From Aureisphaera galaxeae (lineage in GTDB: Bacteria; Bacteroidota; Bacteroidia; Flavobacteriales; Flavobacteriaceae): 64,000 nt of DNA. Positions within the stretch are counted from its first letter, which is position 1. Each line of letters starts with the position of its first letter. The stretch is taken from positions 124,001-188,000 of the forward strand of contig NZ_JAQQTF010000004.1 in assembly GCF_028561275.1 (NCBI RefSeq), in the 5' to 3' direction. The notes under the pieces are model-generated. The model did no database searches, was not told the DNA's origin, and saw nothing but the letters and a program-made list of their open reading frames with translations. Positions 1-9,133 of the stretch are shown here, one piece after another. The position numbers and the translations under genes were made by a program.

Positions 1-2001
1 GGACACTTCATAAATACTGCCGGGTAGTGCATAACTGAAAGTACGTGTCATCCGTTTCATATAATTTAATGCTTTATCCGGTCTTCCATAGTTGTTTTCA
101 GAAACGATCTGTACTCCTGTGGGTAAGGTCATCACGGCACCTGTATAGGAGAATACCTTACTTCCTTGAAAGGAGCCGTCATCACTTCCAGCCGATTCGT
201 CACGGTCAATCCCTGTGACGAACACCCCGAAAGGATTCACGAACTTTTCAGCGGTATTCAAGGCTTTAATGGCTTTGTCTTCTGGTGCAATACCTACTTC
301 CATAGGCGTGTTCACTACCCAATTGTGGTGCATGACGAAAGGACGCGATTCCGAAGAAGGGTTCGCCAATATTGCCTCGCGTGTTTGTTTCAGTTCTTCC
401 ACCGCCCAAGGTTTTCCCAAGGTATCGGCACGAACAATAGCGTCTTCGATGAGATGAAGGGCTTGCTCGTCAGATCCAATGAAATCTGCATAAGAATTAA
501 ACTCTTCGCTCCAGAATTGTTCGTTGATCTTACCCTTAATCTGTTCTGCGATGTAGGCGTAGCCTTTGCTCAATCCATCTTTTCCGATCTCGGCTGCGAT
601 TTTGGAAGCATCGGCAAAGGCTTTTTGGGTATAGGCGGCTACATCGATCATTTCGCTGTCCATTCCATGCACTTCCATCATACCATAGCCATCTGGAAAC
701 TGATTTTTATCGGCATCGTTCTCGTTCATGAGCCAGTTGAGTCCTTTTTCAATAGTTGGGAAGTACTTTTCCAAGAAAGCCTTGTCGCCATTCCATTGAT
801 AAATCTTCCAAATGAGGGTAGCAAACTGAGGGGTTTCGTTGATATTTCCCGGATTGAAAACAGCTCCATTGGTAGACATTTCGTGTATAATGCGTCCATT
901 GCTATTTACCGCTTCAGAAACACTGTCCAATAGCTTGATAGTGCTATAAACAGGATCCCTTTGCCCTATGGCCATATACCCTTGCAGGGCATATTCGCTA
1001 TCTACCCCGAACCACCATGGGTAGTCGGGAATACCTGCGCCAATGCCCGTGCCTATTTCTGGAACCGTACGAACCAGCCAATCACAGTTGTACTTTACCC
1101 ATTCAAAAGCTTCTTCAATGTCTTTGTCTGGGACCGTTAATTTGGTTTTTTCGGAAAGGGCTTCGTAGCGTTCTTTTTTCGCTGTAAAATCGTTGTAAAG
1201 ATTTTGTCTAATCGATCTATGATTCTCCAAGGCTGATTCTTCGGAAAGATAAGAGCCAGCAATCACAAAATTCACAAGGGTAGATCCATTTTCCGGTAAT
1301 TCAATTTCATAGCTTAAAGTTTTGGCATTGCTAGCACTAGCTTCTTTCTCAGCTTCCGAATACCCTGTTACCCTTGCGTCCATTCCTATGATGGAATACC
1401 AGGGGTTAAGACTATCCTTGAAAGTAAGTAGTCCTTTGGTACTATCGTAGCTCGCCAAATCGGGTCCATCTATCATTTGGGTTCGCTCTCCTAACCAGGT
1501 TGGGCGAAGGTCTGATTGTGCCGTAAAATTTACTACGCCCTTCCCTTTTGATCCTCGATTGGTAATATGAAGTTGTATCACCACACCTTCTTTTCCGTCA
1601 GGTACAAATTGCCAACGTTCCACGGACAAGTCTTCATTTAAGGAATAGTTCATTTTATTGGCATAGGGATAATTTGAGAACGAATCGGCTTTTTTTAATA
1701 CATGATTTGAGTCCTCTAGCTGTAATGAAATTTCGAACCCATCCATCAGCTTAATGGGATGGTTCCAAATACCTCCCATTTCCCCTTTAATGTGCCATCC
1801 CAGATCGGGGAAAGACCCGTCTTGATGTCCTACGATATATACCCGATCCCCTGCCGTAACGTAAGGCGATTCGAGGTACGACTCCTTTCCCGTAATGGAA
1901 GGGCTCCCTTCGGAAAGCTCAGCAAAGCTTAGGGGTTTTTCTTCGGAATTTTGACAACTAATAAAGGGCAATAAACAGATTAGGAGAAAGGCTTTTTTCA
2001 C
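1..2001 (-). CDS. Glycogen-debranching-type glycoside hydrolase, lipoprotein (3' part missing)
   Basis: The frame is open from a GTG at 1999-2001 to the left edge (667 codons, no stop), so the C-terminus lies outside the window. GTG is chosen because it gives a lipoprotein signal, MKKAFLLICLLPFISC, with Cys16 as lipidated residue. An N-terminal beta-rich half is followed by a six-hairpin-like region with YPWWFGVDSEYALQGYMAIG and NINETPQFATLIWKIYQW, the pattern of amylo-alpha-1,6-glucosidase/GH15-GH63-like enzymes. It probably acts on alpha-glucans or other oligosaccharides at the cell surface or in the periplasm. The substrate is not determined. The fold class is fairly sure, the exact enzyme is not. 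Confidence 0.75.
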   Translation of the reverse strand, partial: MKKAFLLICLLPFISCQNSEEKPLSFAELSEGSPSITGKESYLESPYVTAGDRVYIVGHQDGSFPDLGWHIKGEMGGIWNHPIKLMDGFEISLQLEDSNHVLKKADSFSNYPYANKMNYSLNEDLSVERWQFVPDGKEGVVIQLHITNRGSKGKGVVNFTAQSDLRPTWLGERTQMIDGPDLASYDSTKGLLTFKDSLNPWYSIIGMDARVTGYSEAEKEASASNAKTLSYEIELPENGSTLVNFVIAGSYLSEESALENHRSIRQNLYNDFTAKKERYEALSEKTKLTVPDKDIEEAFEWVKYNCDWLVRTVPEIGTGIGAGIPDYPWWFGVDSEYALQGYMAIGQRDPVYSTIKLLDSVSEAVNSNGRIIHEMSTNGAVFNPGNINETPQFATLIWKIYQWNGDKAFLEKYFPTIEKGLNWLMNENDADKNQFPDGYGMMEVHGMDSEMIDVAAYTQKAFADASKIAAEIGKDGLSKGYAYIAEQIKGKINEQFWSEEFNSYADFIGSDEQALHLIEDAIVRADTLGKPWAVEELKQTREAILANPSSESRPFVMHHNWVVNTPMEVGIAPEDKAIKALNTAEKFVNPFGVFVTGIDRDESAGSDDGSFQGSKVFSYTGAVMTLPTGVQIVSENNYGRPDKALNYMKRMTRTFSYALPGSIYEVS

Positions 2002-2120
2002 GATCGTATATTTGTTGGTAGCTTAAAAATAAGTTTTTTGAAGTAAAGTGCCAATCTCTGTGATTCAGAATGTAAGGATTGCAAATTCCTTCGTCCAATA
2101 CACATTAAAAACAAACCATC

Positions 2121-2933
2121 ATGAAAAAACTATTTGTCCTTTCCATTCTTGCTTCAATCTTTTTCATTTCCTGCAAGAATACCACATCGAATCCAGAAGT
2201 TGAAGATACGGCCCTTCCCCCGGAAGAAGTTGAAAATGTAGCTTTGGTTACCTATCCTGATAAAGTATCCCAAGTTTTTGAAGCCCATGGAGGCATGGAA
2301 CAATGGAACCAAATGAATACCCTTTCTTATGAGGTCATGAAAGGGGAGACTCCAGAATTACATACGGTTTCTTTAAAGGACCGACGTGTGAGGATAAATC
2401 AACCCGATTGGTCCATAGGATACGATGGGACCCAAGTTTGGCTCTTACAAAACATGGAAGATGCCTATGAAGGGAATGCCCGTTTTTACCACAACTTATA
2501 TTTTTATTTCTACGCCATGCCCTTTGTTCTGGGGGATGATGGAATTCAATATGAGCTCATCCCTAACACTAAGTTGTTAGGCAAAGAATACGAAGGGATT
2601 AAAGTTTCCTATGACGACGGTATTGGAGATTCGCCCAAGGATGAATACATCCTCTATTTTGATCCGACGACGCACAAAATGGAATGGTTGGCGTATACGG
2701 TAACCTATCGAAGCAATGAAAAAAGCGATCGATGGAGTTTTATCCACTACGAAAAATGGGAGACTGTGAATGATGTATTGCTCCCCAAAAAGCTTACTTG
2801 GTATACTTCTGAAGAGAACAGTCCTAAAGACGTACGAAGCAGTATGGAATTCCAAAATGCAAAACTATATACTACTATGCCACAAGAAAGTGTGTTTGCT
2901 ATGCCGGAAGGAGCTGAAGTGGTGGAGCGATGA
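2121..2933 (+). CDS. Outer-membrane-type lipoprotein, DUF6503-like
   Basis: A 270-residue protein starting MKKLFVLSILASIFFISCKN, a clear lipoprotein signal with the lipidated Cys at 18. After a short acidic linker comes a beta-rich domain starting about residue 50 (VFEAHGGMEQWNQMNTLSYEV), which resembles the LolA/DUF6503-type folds of flavobacterial envelope proteins. The HGG...W motif near the N-terminus is typical of that group. It stands alone, divergent from the glycoside hydrolase and convergent with the SRPBCC gene. Its function is unknown. The family name is from recognition only. Confidence 0.7.
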   Translation: MKKLFVLSILASIFFISCKNTTSNPEVEDTALPPEEVENVALVTYPDKVSQVFEAHGGMEQWNQMNTLSYEVMKGETPELHTVSLKDRRVRINQPDWSIGYDGTQVWLLQNMEDAYEGNARFYHNLYFYFYAMPFVLGDDGIQYELIPNTKLLGKEYEGIKVSYDDGIGDSPKDEYILYFDPTTHKMEWLAYTVTYRSNEKSDRWSFIHYEKWETVNDVLLPKKLTWYTSEENSPKDVRSSMEFQNAKLYTTMPQESVFAMPEGAEVVER

Positions 2934-2974
2934 TTTAGTCATGACGTAAGGCTTCTTGATTGGTAATAAACGGA

Positions 2975-3128
2975 CTTCGAGTGTTCCGCCTCAGGCGGAA
3001 TGTATCGAGAAGTCTAACGAATCCTGAGGCATGAACAAGATGGCACGTACTTAGGTGCTCTCGATACAATTTTCTTCGAAAATCACTCGATCACCCCAGA
3101 AAATGTCACCCTGAGCGCAGTCGAAGGG
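2975..3128. repeat. Hairpin-rich intergenic repeat segment
   Basis: The 200-base gap holds three structured elements and no convincing gene. First is an inverted repeat TTCCGCCT-C-AGGCGGAA at 2984-3000. Second is ATTTTC-TTC-GAAAAT at about 3069-3083, inside a segment bounded by CTCGATAC and CACTCGA. Third is the segment 3109-3128, whose core CCTGAGCGCAGTCGAAGG resembles the loop of the hairpin at 15631-15669. From general knowledge, CCTGAGC..GTCGAAGG sequences recur in intergenic DNA of flavobacteria. I infer a remnant of a dispersed noncoding repeat family. Confidence 0.5.
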
Positions 3129-3133
3129 TTAAT

Positions 3134-3574
3134 TTAATTCCTTTCCTCAAAAGGGACTATATGCCCGTTCTCCACATATTGCTTTAGGCCATTGAGAAGC
3201 ATAGCCCAACAGAAAGAGGAATTTCGGAATTCGTTATTACAGTGCAACCATCCTAGATGTGAGAATTTAAGTAAAACCCCTTCGTTCTTTTCTTCCAGAT
3301 CAAAGCCAAAAGTAGTGGTGCTCCAATCCTCACTGGATCGGGTCATTCTAAGGTGAAAGGATTCATTGGACGTTGCAGAAACCACTTCTGCCATCCAATC
3401 ATATTCCGGAGCAAAGTAAAGGTTGTAAACGGTCCCTTGTTTTGGGGTTCCCGTACATTTAAGTGTCCACCAATTATTGAGGTGTTCAGGAAGGCTTACG
3501 GCATCATATACCCGTTTTGGAGTGCCCAAAATAACGAGGTCATGATAAATGGAATATTCTTTATTCGAATTCAT
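3134..3574 (-). CDS. SRPBCC/AHSA1-type START-like domain protein
   Basis: A 146-residue cytosolic protein from the ATG at 3572-3574; an upstream in-frame TTG at 3589 would add five residues but sits in the T-run of the preceding terminator. The whole length is one SRPBCC (Bet v1-like, activator-of-Hsp90-ATPase C-terminal-like) domain: VILGTPKRVYDAVSLPEHLNNWW at the front, then paired strands and a C-terminal helix WAMLLNGLKQYVENG. Such proteins form a hydrophobic ligand cavity; the ligand here is unknown. It stands alone downstream of the amidohydrolase terminator. Confidence 0.75.
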   Translation of the reverse strand: MNSNKEYSIYHDLVILGTPKRVYDAVSLPEHLNNWWTLKCTGTPKQGTVYNLYFAPEYDWMAEVVSATSNESFHLRMTRSSEDWSTTTFGFDLEEKNEGVLLKFSHLGWLHCNNEFRNSSFCWAMLLNGLKQYVENGHIVPFEERN

Positions 3575-3587
3575 AATATGCGTATAC

Positions 3588-3616
3588 AAAAAGGGGCTGC
3601 TTTCAAAGCAACCCCT
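3588..3616 (-). terminator. Rho-independent terminator after the amidohydrolase pair
   Basis: An inverted repeat GGGGcTGCTTT/AAAGCAaCCCC (3593-3615) lies directly after the stop of the 3623-4918 gene. On the minus strand it is followed by a T-run (plus-strand aaaaa at 3588-3592). Confidence 0.7.
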
Positions 3617-3622
3617 CTTTCG

Positions 3623-4918
3623 TTAATTTCCTGAATACTTGTCCATATACCGCTTCCAGAGCTTGGTTTGGTGGGTTTCTAACGAAATCTTCCGACCATC
3701 GATAAAAGCATGTGTCAACATATTGCCACGCATATCCAAGGCATCGCCTTCACTCACAAAGAAAGTGGCACTTTTACCTACTTCCAAGCTTCCGTAGTTG
3801 GAGTCGATCCCCAAGATCTTTGCCGTATTTAGGGTGATCATTTGCAAGGCGGTTTCCTTATCTACCCCTTGGCCTACTAAATGCCCGGCATAAAAGGGAA
3901 GGTTACGGGTGTTCATGCGTTCCATCTGTCCTTTGGCATTCAATCCTACCAATAAACCTCCCTCAGCTAAAAGCTTTGGTAGTTTATAAGGCAGATCGTA
4001 GTCGTCGTCATCACCCATGGGAGTCGTATGTACGCGATTTACCAATACGGGAATATTGTGTTTTTTAAGGAAAGGAATAACCTTATAGGCTTCATAACCT
4101 CCTACAAGCACCACCTGGTTAATCCCGGCCTCTTTAGCCGTAGTGATCGCATCAACGATTTCACGTTCGCCCTGTGCATATAAATACAGTTTTTTGCTTC
4201 CGTTGTAAAGTCCTTGCATGGCAGCAAACCCTTCGTTCTTGGAAGATGCACTGGCCTTTCCGTAAGCCTTTGCTTCGTTCAAATACGATCGAACTTCTTC
4301 AATACGCTCATTGTATTTTTCATCTGGTTTCCAAGCGGGGTCTTCGCCCAACCACCAGCGGCCACGCTTGAAACTATTGGGCCATCTTAGGTGAATACCG
4401 TCATCGGTTTTAATGGCCGCATCTTCCCAGTTCCAGGCATCCAATTGTACGATAGAGGAAGTTCCCGAAATACGTCCGCCTTGTGGCGTTACCTGAGCCA
4501 ATAATACTCCATTGGGACGCAGGGATTCTACCACCTTGCTTTCAGAATTATAGGCTATAATACTTCTAATGTTGGGAATGAATTCCCCGATCTCATCAAA
4601 ATCACGGGTTTGTCTTAGGGCATCTACTTCTCCCAATCCTAAAGTACTTACGGGAGCAATGAATCCAGGATATATATGCTTTCCATTGGCATTCACTACA
4701 TTTCCCTGGGTTGGGGTACTGGCATCGCCAATGGCGGTTATCTTTCCGTCACTGAATACGATGACACTGTTTTCTATGACCGAACCATTTCCTAAATGGG
4801 CCGTTGCACCTGTAATGGTTATGGTTTCCGATTGTGCTGGAGCGGGCGTTTGTTGTGCCCAAGCTTGTAATCCAACACTGATAATTGTAGCTAGTAATAT
4901 GTTTTTTAAAGTCTTCAT
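3623..4918 (-). CDS. Exported amidohydrolase-family protein lacking the HxH metal motif
   Basis: A 431-residue protein with a Sec signal peptide (MKTLKNILLATIISVGLQAWAQ). It has the composite beta-sandwich/TIM-barrel layout of imidazolonepropionase-like amidohydrolases: ATAHLGNGSVIENSVIVF at the front and LGIDSNYGSLEVGKSATFFV at the end. At the first metal site, where active members have GFxDxHxH, the sequence is YPGFIAPVSTLG (about residues 83-94), with no histidine pair. It lies 7 bases downstream of the 985-residue amidohydrolase, whose N-terminal half shows the same loss. I infer a non-hydrolytic partner or binding protein co-expressed with that enzyme. The family is confident; activity is doubtful. 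Confidence 0.8.
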   Translation of the reverse strand: MKTLKNILLATIISVGLQAWAQQTPAPAQSETITITGATAHLGNGSVIENSVIVFSDGKITAIGDASTPTQGNVVNANGKHIYPGFIAPVSTLGLGEVDALRQTRDFDEIGEFIPNIRSIIAYNSESKVVESLRPNGVLLAQVTPQGGRISGTSSIVQLDAWNWEDAAIKTDDGIHLRWPNSFKRGRWWLGEDPAWKPDEKYNERIEEVRSYLNEAKAYGKASASSKNEGFAAMQGLYNGSKKLYLYAQGEREIVDAITTAKEAGINQVVLVGGYEAYKVIPFLKKHNIPVLVNRVHTTPMGDDDDYDLPYKLPKLLAEGGLLVGLNAKGQMERMNTRNLPFYAGHLVGQGVDKETALQMITLNTAKILGIDSNYGSLEVGKSATFFVSEGDALDMRGNMLTHAFIDGRKISLETHQTKLWKRYMDKYSGN

Positions 4919-4925
4919 GGTTGGA

Positions 4926-7883
4926 TTAGTTTACGGTGTCACAATGCATATGGATCTTCTCTTTCTTTTTGGGTGGGGTGGTTTTTCCACCGCCATTTTT
5001 CTCATCACGCATTAAATTCATCAGCTTGTTGCGCTCCTCTTTAATGGCTTCACGTTTCGCTTTATCTGCATCTATATCGAAATAGACAGTACCATCGATA
5101 ATAGTCTTCTCAGCCTTGGCGTAAACGGAAAGCGGATTGTCCGACCACAATACCAAGTCGGCATCTTTCCCCTCTTTAATACTCCCGGTACGATCATCTA
5201 AATGAAGCAGAATAGCTGGGTTAATCGTTACCATTTTCCAAGCCTCTTCTTCGCTCATGCCACCATACTTAATTCCCTTAGCAGCTTCTTGGTTCAATCT
5301 ACGGGACATCTCGTTGTCGTCACTATTAATGGCCGTCACCACTCCTTGGCTCGCCATAATGGCTGCGTTATGGGGAATAGCATCATTTACCTCGTATTTG
5401 TACGCCCACCAATCGCTAAAGGTAGATCCACCCGCGCCATGTTCGGCCATTTTGTCGGCTACCTTGTATCCTTCCAAAATATGTGTGAATGTGTTTACCT
5501 TAAAATTGAATTGTTCTGCTACTTTCATCAGCATATTGATCTCACTCTGCACATAACTATGGCAGCTAATGAAACGTTCTCCATTAAGAATTTCCGCCAA
5601 TACTTCCAGTTCTTCGTCATATCGGAAAGGTTGTCCGCTTTTCTTTTTGGCGTCGTATTCTTTCGCACGGTTGAAATAATTCACGTACACTTGCTCTACT
5701 CCCATACGGGTTTGTGGGAAACGGGCGAAACTTTGCCAGTTAGACTGCTTTACATTTTCCCCCAAAGCAAACTTGATGAACTTCGGACTGTTATCATAAA
5801 TAAGACCATCCACATCTTCGCCCCATTTCAGCTTCAAGATGGCCGACCTTCCACCTATGGGATTGGCCGAACCGTGTAATATCTGAATGGTGGTAACTCC
5901 ACCCGCAATATTTCGGTAGATGTCGATATCCTCTGGATTCACTACATCTTCAATGGAAACTTCGGCAGATGAATTATGTCCCGCTTCGTTAATGGAGAAA
6001 GCTGCAATATGTGAGTGCTCATCAATAATTCCTGCGGTAAGGTGTTTTCCTGTAGCATCAATTTTCTTGGCTCCACTAGCGCTTAGTCCTTTGCCAATGG
6101 CTACGATCTTACCGTCTTTTACCAATACATCGGTATTTTCTAAGATCCCAGCGTCTTCACTGGTCCAAACCGTTGCATTTTGGAATAGCATATTCTGGGA
6201 TTTGGGTTTGCTGGCAAAACCGTACCCTACGTTAGGGTAGGTAGTGGGGACGATTTCGGGCTTTTTGTCTTTATCCTTCTTGTCTTTATCTTCCTTATCG
6301 GCATCTCCCGCACGTGTCGCGGTAAAGGTGCTTTCGGTTCCATTGGGCTGAACTAATTTCCCAGAGAAAGTAGTTCCTGAAGCAGGTATTAGTGCAGCGG
6401 CGGTGTGGGTTTCATTTTTGTCTTCATCCGTAAAGGAAAAAGTGATCCAATCGTTTTTATACGTTGCCTTTGCCTTTAACTTGGTAGCGCCTTGCTTCAT
6501 TTCTAATTTAGGCTTGGTTGCTTCCCCTTTCAAAATCATTTCATACGTAACTCCATTGGCAGAAAGGGAGTATTTCCCTCGAATGTCCCTTTGGGTCATG
6601 TCGTTAATTACGTGCTTATGTCCTTGTACCCAGTTTTCATAAAGGGTGGTTTCCTTTTCGAATATATTTCCCGAAGTGATTAGGAAGTTGGCATATTTTC
6701 CTTTTTCCAAAGTACCCAACACATTGCTTTTTCCAAGTAGTTGAGCGGGAACCGTAGTTAAAGCTTCTAATGCCTTGGTTTCTGAAAGACCATATTTAAT
6801 GGCTTTCATAAGGTTGGTTTTAAACTCCGACATTTTATCCAGATCGTGCGTGGTTAGAGAAAAGGTCACACCGTTTTCGGCCAATACCTTCGGATTGGTA
6901 GGTGCCTGATTCCACTCACGCATATCTTCTAGGGCGACATACTTGGCGTGGAATGGATCACTTACGTCGAAAGCGGCAGGGAAGTCCAATGGAATGATGT
7001 ATCGAGCGTTTGTGGCCTTGATACTCTCAATGGCTTCAAATTCATCACCACCACCTACGATAACATAATTGATCCCAAATTGATCACCAATTTTATCAGC
7101 TCGAAGATTGTTTCCTTTGTTCCCGGCATAGAAAAACGGAATCAAATCTTTGTTTTCGATCATGGCTTCTAGTGAACGGTCCTTCGTTTTGGAATTTCCC
7201 TTAGCGTACCAATCCATATCGCTGTACATCTGTCGAAGCAAGGCCATAGATCCCATTAGGGAAGTAGGGTAGGACTGCCTACTGGCAACACTTTTGGAAA
7301 AGCTAAAGAACTGTCCGGAAGCATCTTCCAGAATACGATCTTGATCGCCTCCCTTATCATTAAGTGCTACCAGAACTCCTGTTCCTCGTGCAATACCATC
7401 CATAAGATGTGTATTTACGGTCCCAAAACCAGCCTTACGGAATTCTTTCGCTTTCTTTTTATCGTACTTAAATTTTTCGATACTATGGGTTTCAGGCATG
7501 ATGTGGTCATTCCAATAGAATCCTTCACGAGAAGCATCGTATTGCGGTCCACGACCATTGCTTGGTTTTCTTTCGGGCTTCTTGAGACCGAAACCAGAGT
7601 AGCTTTCAATGAAAGAGGGGTAAATGTGTTTCCCATCCATATCGACGGTTACCGAATTGGCAGGAACCGTGACCTTTTTTCCGGCCTCGACTACTTTTCC
7701 GTTCTGGATAAGCAGTGTTCCTTTTTTTACGACATTTCCTGGGCTAATGTGCAGGGTTGCATTGGTGAAGGCCGTGTAATTGTTATTTTCTTCCTTGACA
7801 CCGTCATTTTTCGGAAAATAATCTTGGCCATGAACGAATCCTACCATGCTTAAGCATAGCAGAAAAAAAAGGGATTTTTTCAT
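4926..7883 (-). CDS. Exported two-domain amidohydrolase (degenerate plus active copy)
   Basis: A 985-residue protein with signal peptide MKKSLFFLLCLSMVGFVHGQ. It holds two amidohydrolase copies. Residues about 35-430 end in LGTLEKGKYANFLI but have YPSFIESYSGFG (89-100) in place of the HxH motif. After a beta-rich stretch and a Lys/Asp linker (about 527-541), residues 560-965 form a second copy with DEHSH (H623, H625), H775, H801 and D855, a complete-looking metal site. The likely role is periplasmic hydrolysis of a cyclic amide or peptide-like substrate, unidentified. It is the first gene of a two-gene unit with the 3623-4918 paralogue. Confidence 0.85.
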   Translation of the reverse strand: MKKSLFFLLCLSMVGFVHGQDYFPKNDGVKEENNNYTAFTNATLHISPGNVVKKGTLLIQNGKVVEAGKKVTVPANSVTVDMDGKHIYPSFIESYSGFGLKKPERKPSNGRGPQYDASREGFYWNDHIMPETHSIEKFKYDKKKAKEFRKAGFGTVNTHLMDGIARGTGVLVALNDKGGDQDRILEDASGQFFSFSKSVASRQSYPTSLMGSMALLRQMYSDMDWYAKGNSKTKDRSLEAMIENKDLIPFFYAGNKGNNLRADKIGDQFGINYVIVGGGDEFEAIESIKATNARYIIPLDFPAAFDVSDPFHAKYVALEDMREWNQAPTNPKVLAENGVTFSLTTHDLDKMSEFKTNLMKAIKYGLSETKALEALTTVPAQLLGKSNVLGTLEKGKYANFLITSGNIFEKETTLYENWVQGHKHVINDMTQRDIRGKYSLSANGVTYEMILKGEATKPKLEMKQGATKLKAKATYKNDWITFSFTDEDKNETHTAAALIPASGTTFSGKLVQPNGTESTFTATRAGDADKEDKDKKDKDKKPEIVPTTYPNVGYGFASKPKSQNMLFQNATVWTSEDAGILENTDVLVKDGKIVAIGKGLSASGAKKIDATGKHLTAGIIDEHSHIAAFSINEAGHNSSAEVSIEDVVNPEDIDIYRNIAGGVTTIQILHGSANPIGGRSAILKLKWGEDVDGLIYDNSPKFIKFALGENVKQSNWQSFARFPQTRMGVEQVYVNYFNRAKEYDAKKKSGQPFRYDEELEVLAEILNGERFISCHSYVQSEINMLMKVAEQFNFKVNTFTHILEGYKVADKMAEHGAGGSTFSDWWAYKYEVNDAIPHNAAIMASQGVVTAINSDDNEMSRRLNQEAAKGIKYGGMSEEEAWKMVTINPAILLHLDDRTGSIKEGKDADLVLWSDNPLSVYAKAEKTIIDGTVYFDIDADKAKREAIKEERNKLMNLMRDEKNGGGKTTPPKKKEKIHMHCDTVN

Positions 7884-7978
7884 TAGTGAATAATTGGTTA
7901 TTTATCTTTTTTAAAGATAGTGGTTACGTTGGTTATGCGCGAATGTAACCCTGAGTTTAACACGCTGTTAAGAAAACC

Positions 7979-9046
7979 TTAAAGGGGTCTGTCTTCGAAG
8001 TAATTCACCACCAGGGCAACCATGTAACTATAACTCATGATGCCTTTGGATTGATTGTTGGCTTTTAAGAATTGATCCCAGAAAGCTTTTGAAAGGTCCT
8101 CGAACGGGTTTTCATAGCTCTCCCAGAAATCTCGCATTTCACGATAACTTTCAAGGATACCATAATTTATGGTCGGCAACATGGCCTTGTACATATCCAT
8201 GTCCCTTCGGGCAATCTCATTAATGCAATAGCGTAAGGCGAAGATATAGCCCGTGTATTGTATGAAAGGATCGTCATTGTGAAGGGTAGCCAGCGTCGCG
8301 ATAAAATTTGCTTCGTTCTCTGCGGCATACCCAATTTGATGCGCCTGTTCGTGGCAACTCACCACAGGAAACTTATAGGTTTTGATGAGATTATTAACCT
8401 GTGCTTCTCCTGTTAGCGGATTGTAATACCCACTATATCCCATATACGTAAGTCCAAGGCTCCAACCACTCTTTTTAATACTCTTTGGCGAATAGCGGAG
8501 GTTGGGATATTCTTTTTCTAGATTTTTGTAGCCGTTCACGGATTTATCGAATATTTCCTTCTGGGAATAAGGTAAATCTATTTTTGTACTGTCTGCAAAA
8601 CCGAGTTGGCGGTGCAGTTCGTTGGATTTGTCGATAAGGCGTTTGGTGGTTTCAATGAGTTCCTCGGTGGTATAATCCCGATCCAATTGCAAGGTTTCAT
8701 GCAACGGGGTCCTTAGGTAATTAAGCCCCCAAATTAGATTGAACACCAAATAAATAACAGAAAGTGACGCCATGATGTCTACCACGAACAGAACGGGTTC
8801 GGTGCGTATGCGCAGAAAGTTTTTGTACAACCAGCGAATGAGGAAAAGCACTAAGAATAGATAGATAAGATCCCCAAAGGAAAAGGGAATCCACCCAAAA
8901 ACGGTTCTCGATATCTTCGAAAGGATTGGGTAAATGCCTTGACTATAGTACTTTTCGATAAACGCGGGGAAGTTCCTTAAGATAAGGAGCGAAAAGTATT
9001 GAACGGGCAGTAACAGGGCTAAAATTACTTTGGTTCTTTTTCGCAT
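7979..9046 (-). CDS. DUF3810 membrane protein with HExxH metallopeptidase motif
   Basis: A 355-residue protein with three predicted N-terminal membrane segments (about 8-26, 51-72, 83-108) and a large soluble C-terminal domain. The domain carries CHEQAHQIGYAAENEANF, so H232-E233-x-x-H236 with a downstream glutamate (E243 or E245) as candidate third zinc ligand. This is the DUF3810 family of Bacteroidota. A membrane-anchored zinc peptidase is inferred, with unknown substrate. A TATGTTTG -7-like box (9051-9058) lies only four bases before the ATG, so the message may be nearly leaderless or the box fortuitous. It is divergent from pepD. Confidence 0.85.
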   Translation of the reverse strand: MRKRTKVILALLLPVQYFSLLILRNFPAFIEKYYSQGIYPILSKISRTVFGWIPFSFGDLIYLFLVLFLIRWLYKNFLRIRTEPVLFVVDIMASLSVIYLVFNLIWGLNYLRTPLHETLQLDRDYTTEELIETTKRLIDKSNELHRQLGFADSTKIDLPYSQKEIFDKSVNGYKNLEKEYPNLRYSPKSIKKSGWSLGLTYMGYSGYYNPLTGEAQVNNLIKTYKFPVVSCHEQAHQIGYAAENEANFIATLATLHNDDPFIQYTGYIFALRYCINEIARRDMDMYKAMLPTINYGILESYREMRDFWESYENPFEDLSKAFWDQFLKANNQSKGIMSYSYMVALVVNYFEDRPL

Positions 9047-9103
9047 GAATCAAACATACAAAGAATTATTCGATCATTCGTTTATCGAAAGCAGGAGAAG
9101 CCT

Positions 9104-9111
9104 TATTTTTG
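9104..9111 (+). promoter_or_regulatory. Bacteroidota-type -7 box for pepD
   Basis: TATTTTTG matches TAnnTTTG exactly and lies 22 bases before the pepD ATG, allowing a short leader. No exact TTG -33 element sits at the expected distance (TTCG is closest), so support is from the -7 element and position only. Confidence 0.45.
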
Positions 9112-9133
9112 AAAAATTAATTCAAAAAAGCAT

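Noticed and set aside
166-933. Long plus-strand frame of 255 codons at the left end
   Set aside because: It is antisense to the glycoside hydrolase frame (1-2001 minus), whose protein is clearly homologous to a known fold; the plus-strand product has no recognisable pattern.
5202-5879. Plus-strand frame of 225 codons inside the large amidohydrolase
   Set aside because: Antisense to a motif-bearing domain (metal ligands of the second copy); no domain or signal in the plus-strand product.
7957-7971. TTAACA-CGC-TGTTAA hairpin as terminator after the amidohydrolase promoter region
   Set aside because: It is short, lies upstream of the 7883 gene and downstream of no gene on that strand, and has no T-run.
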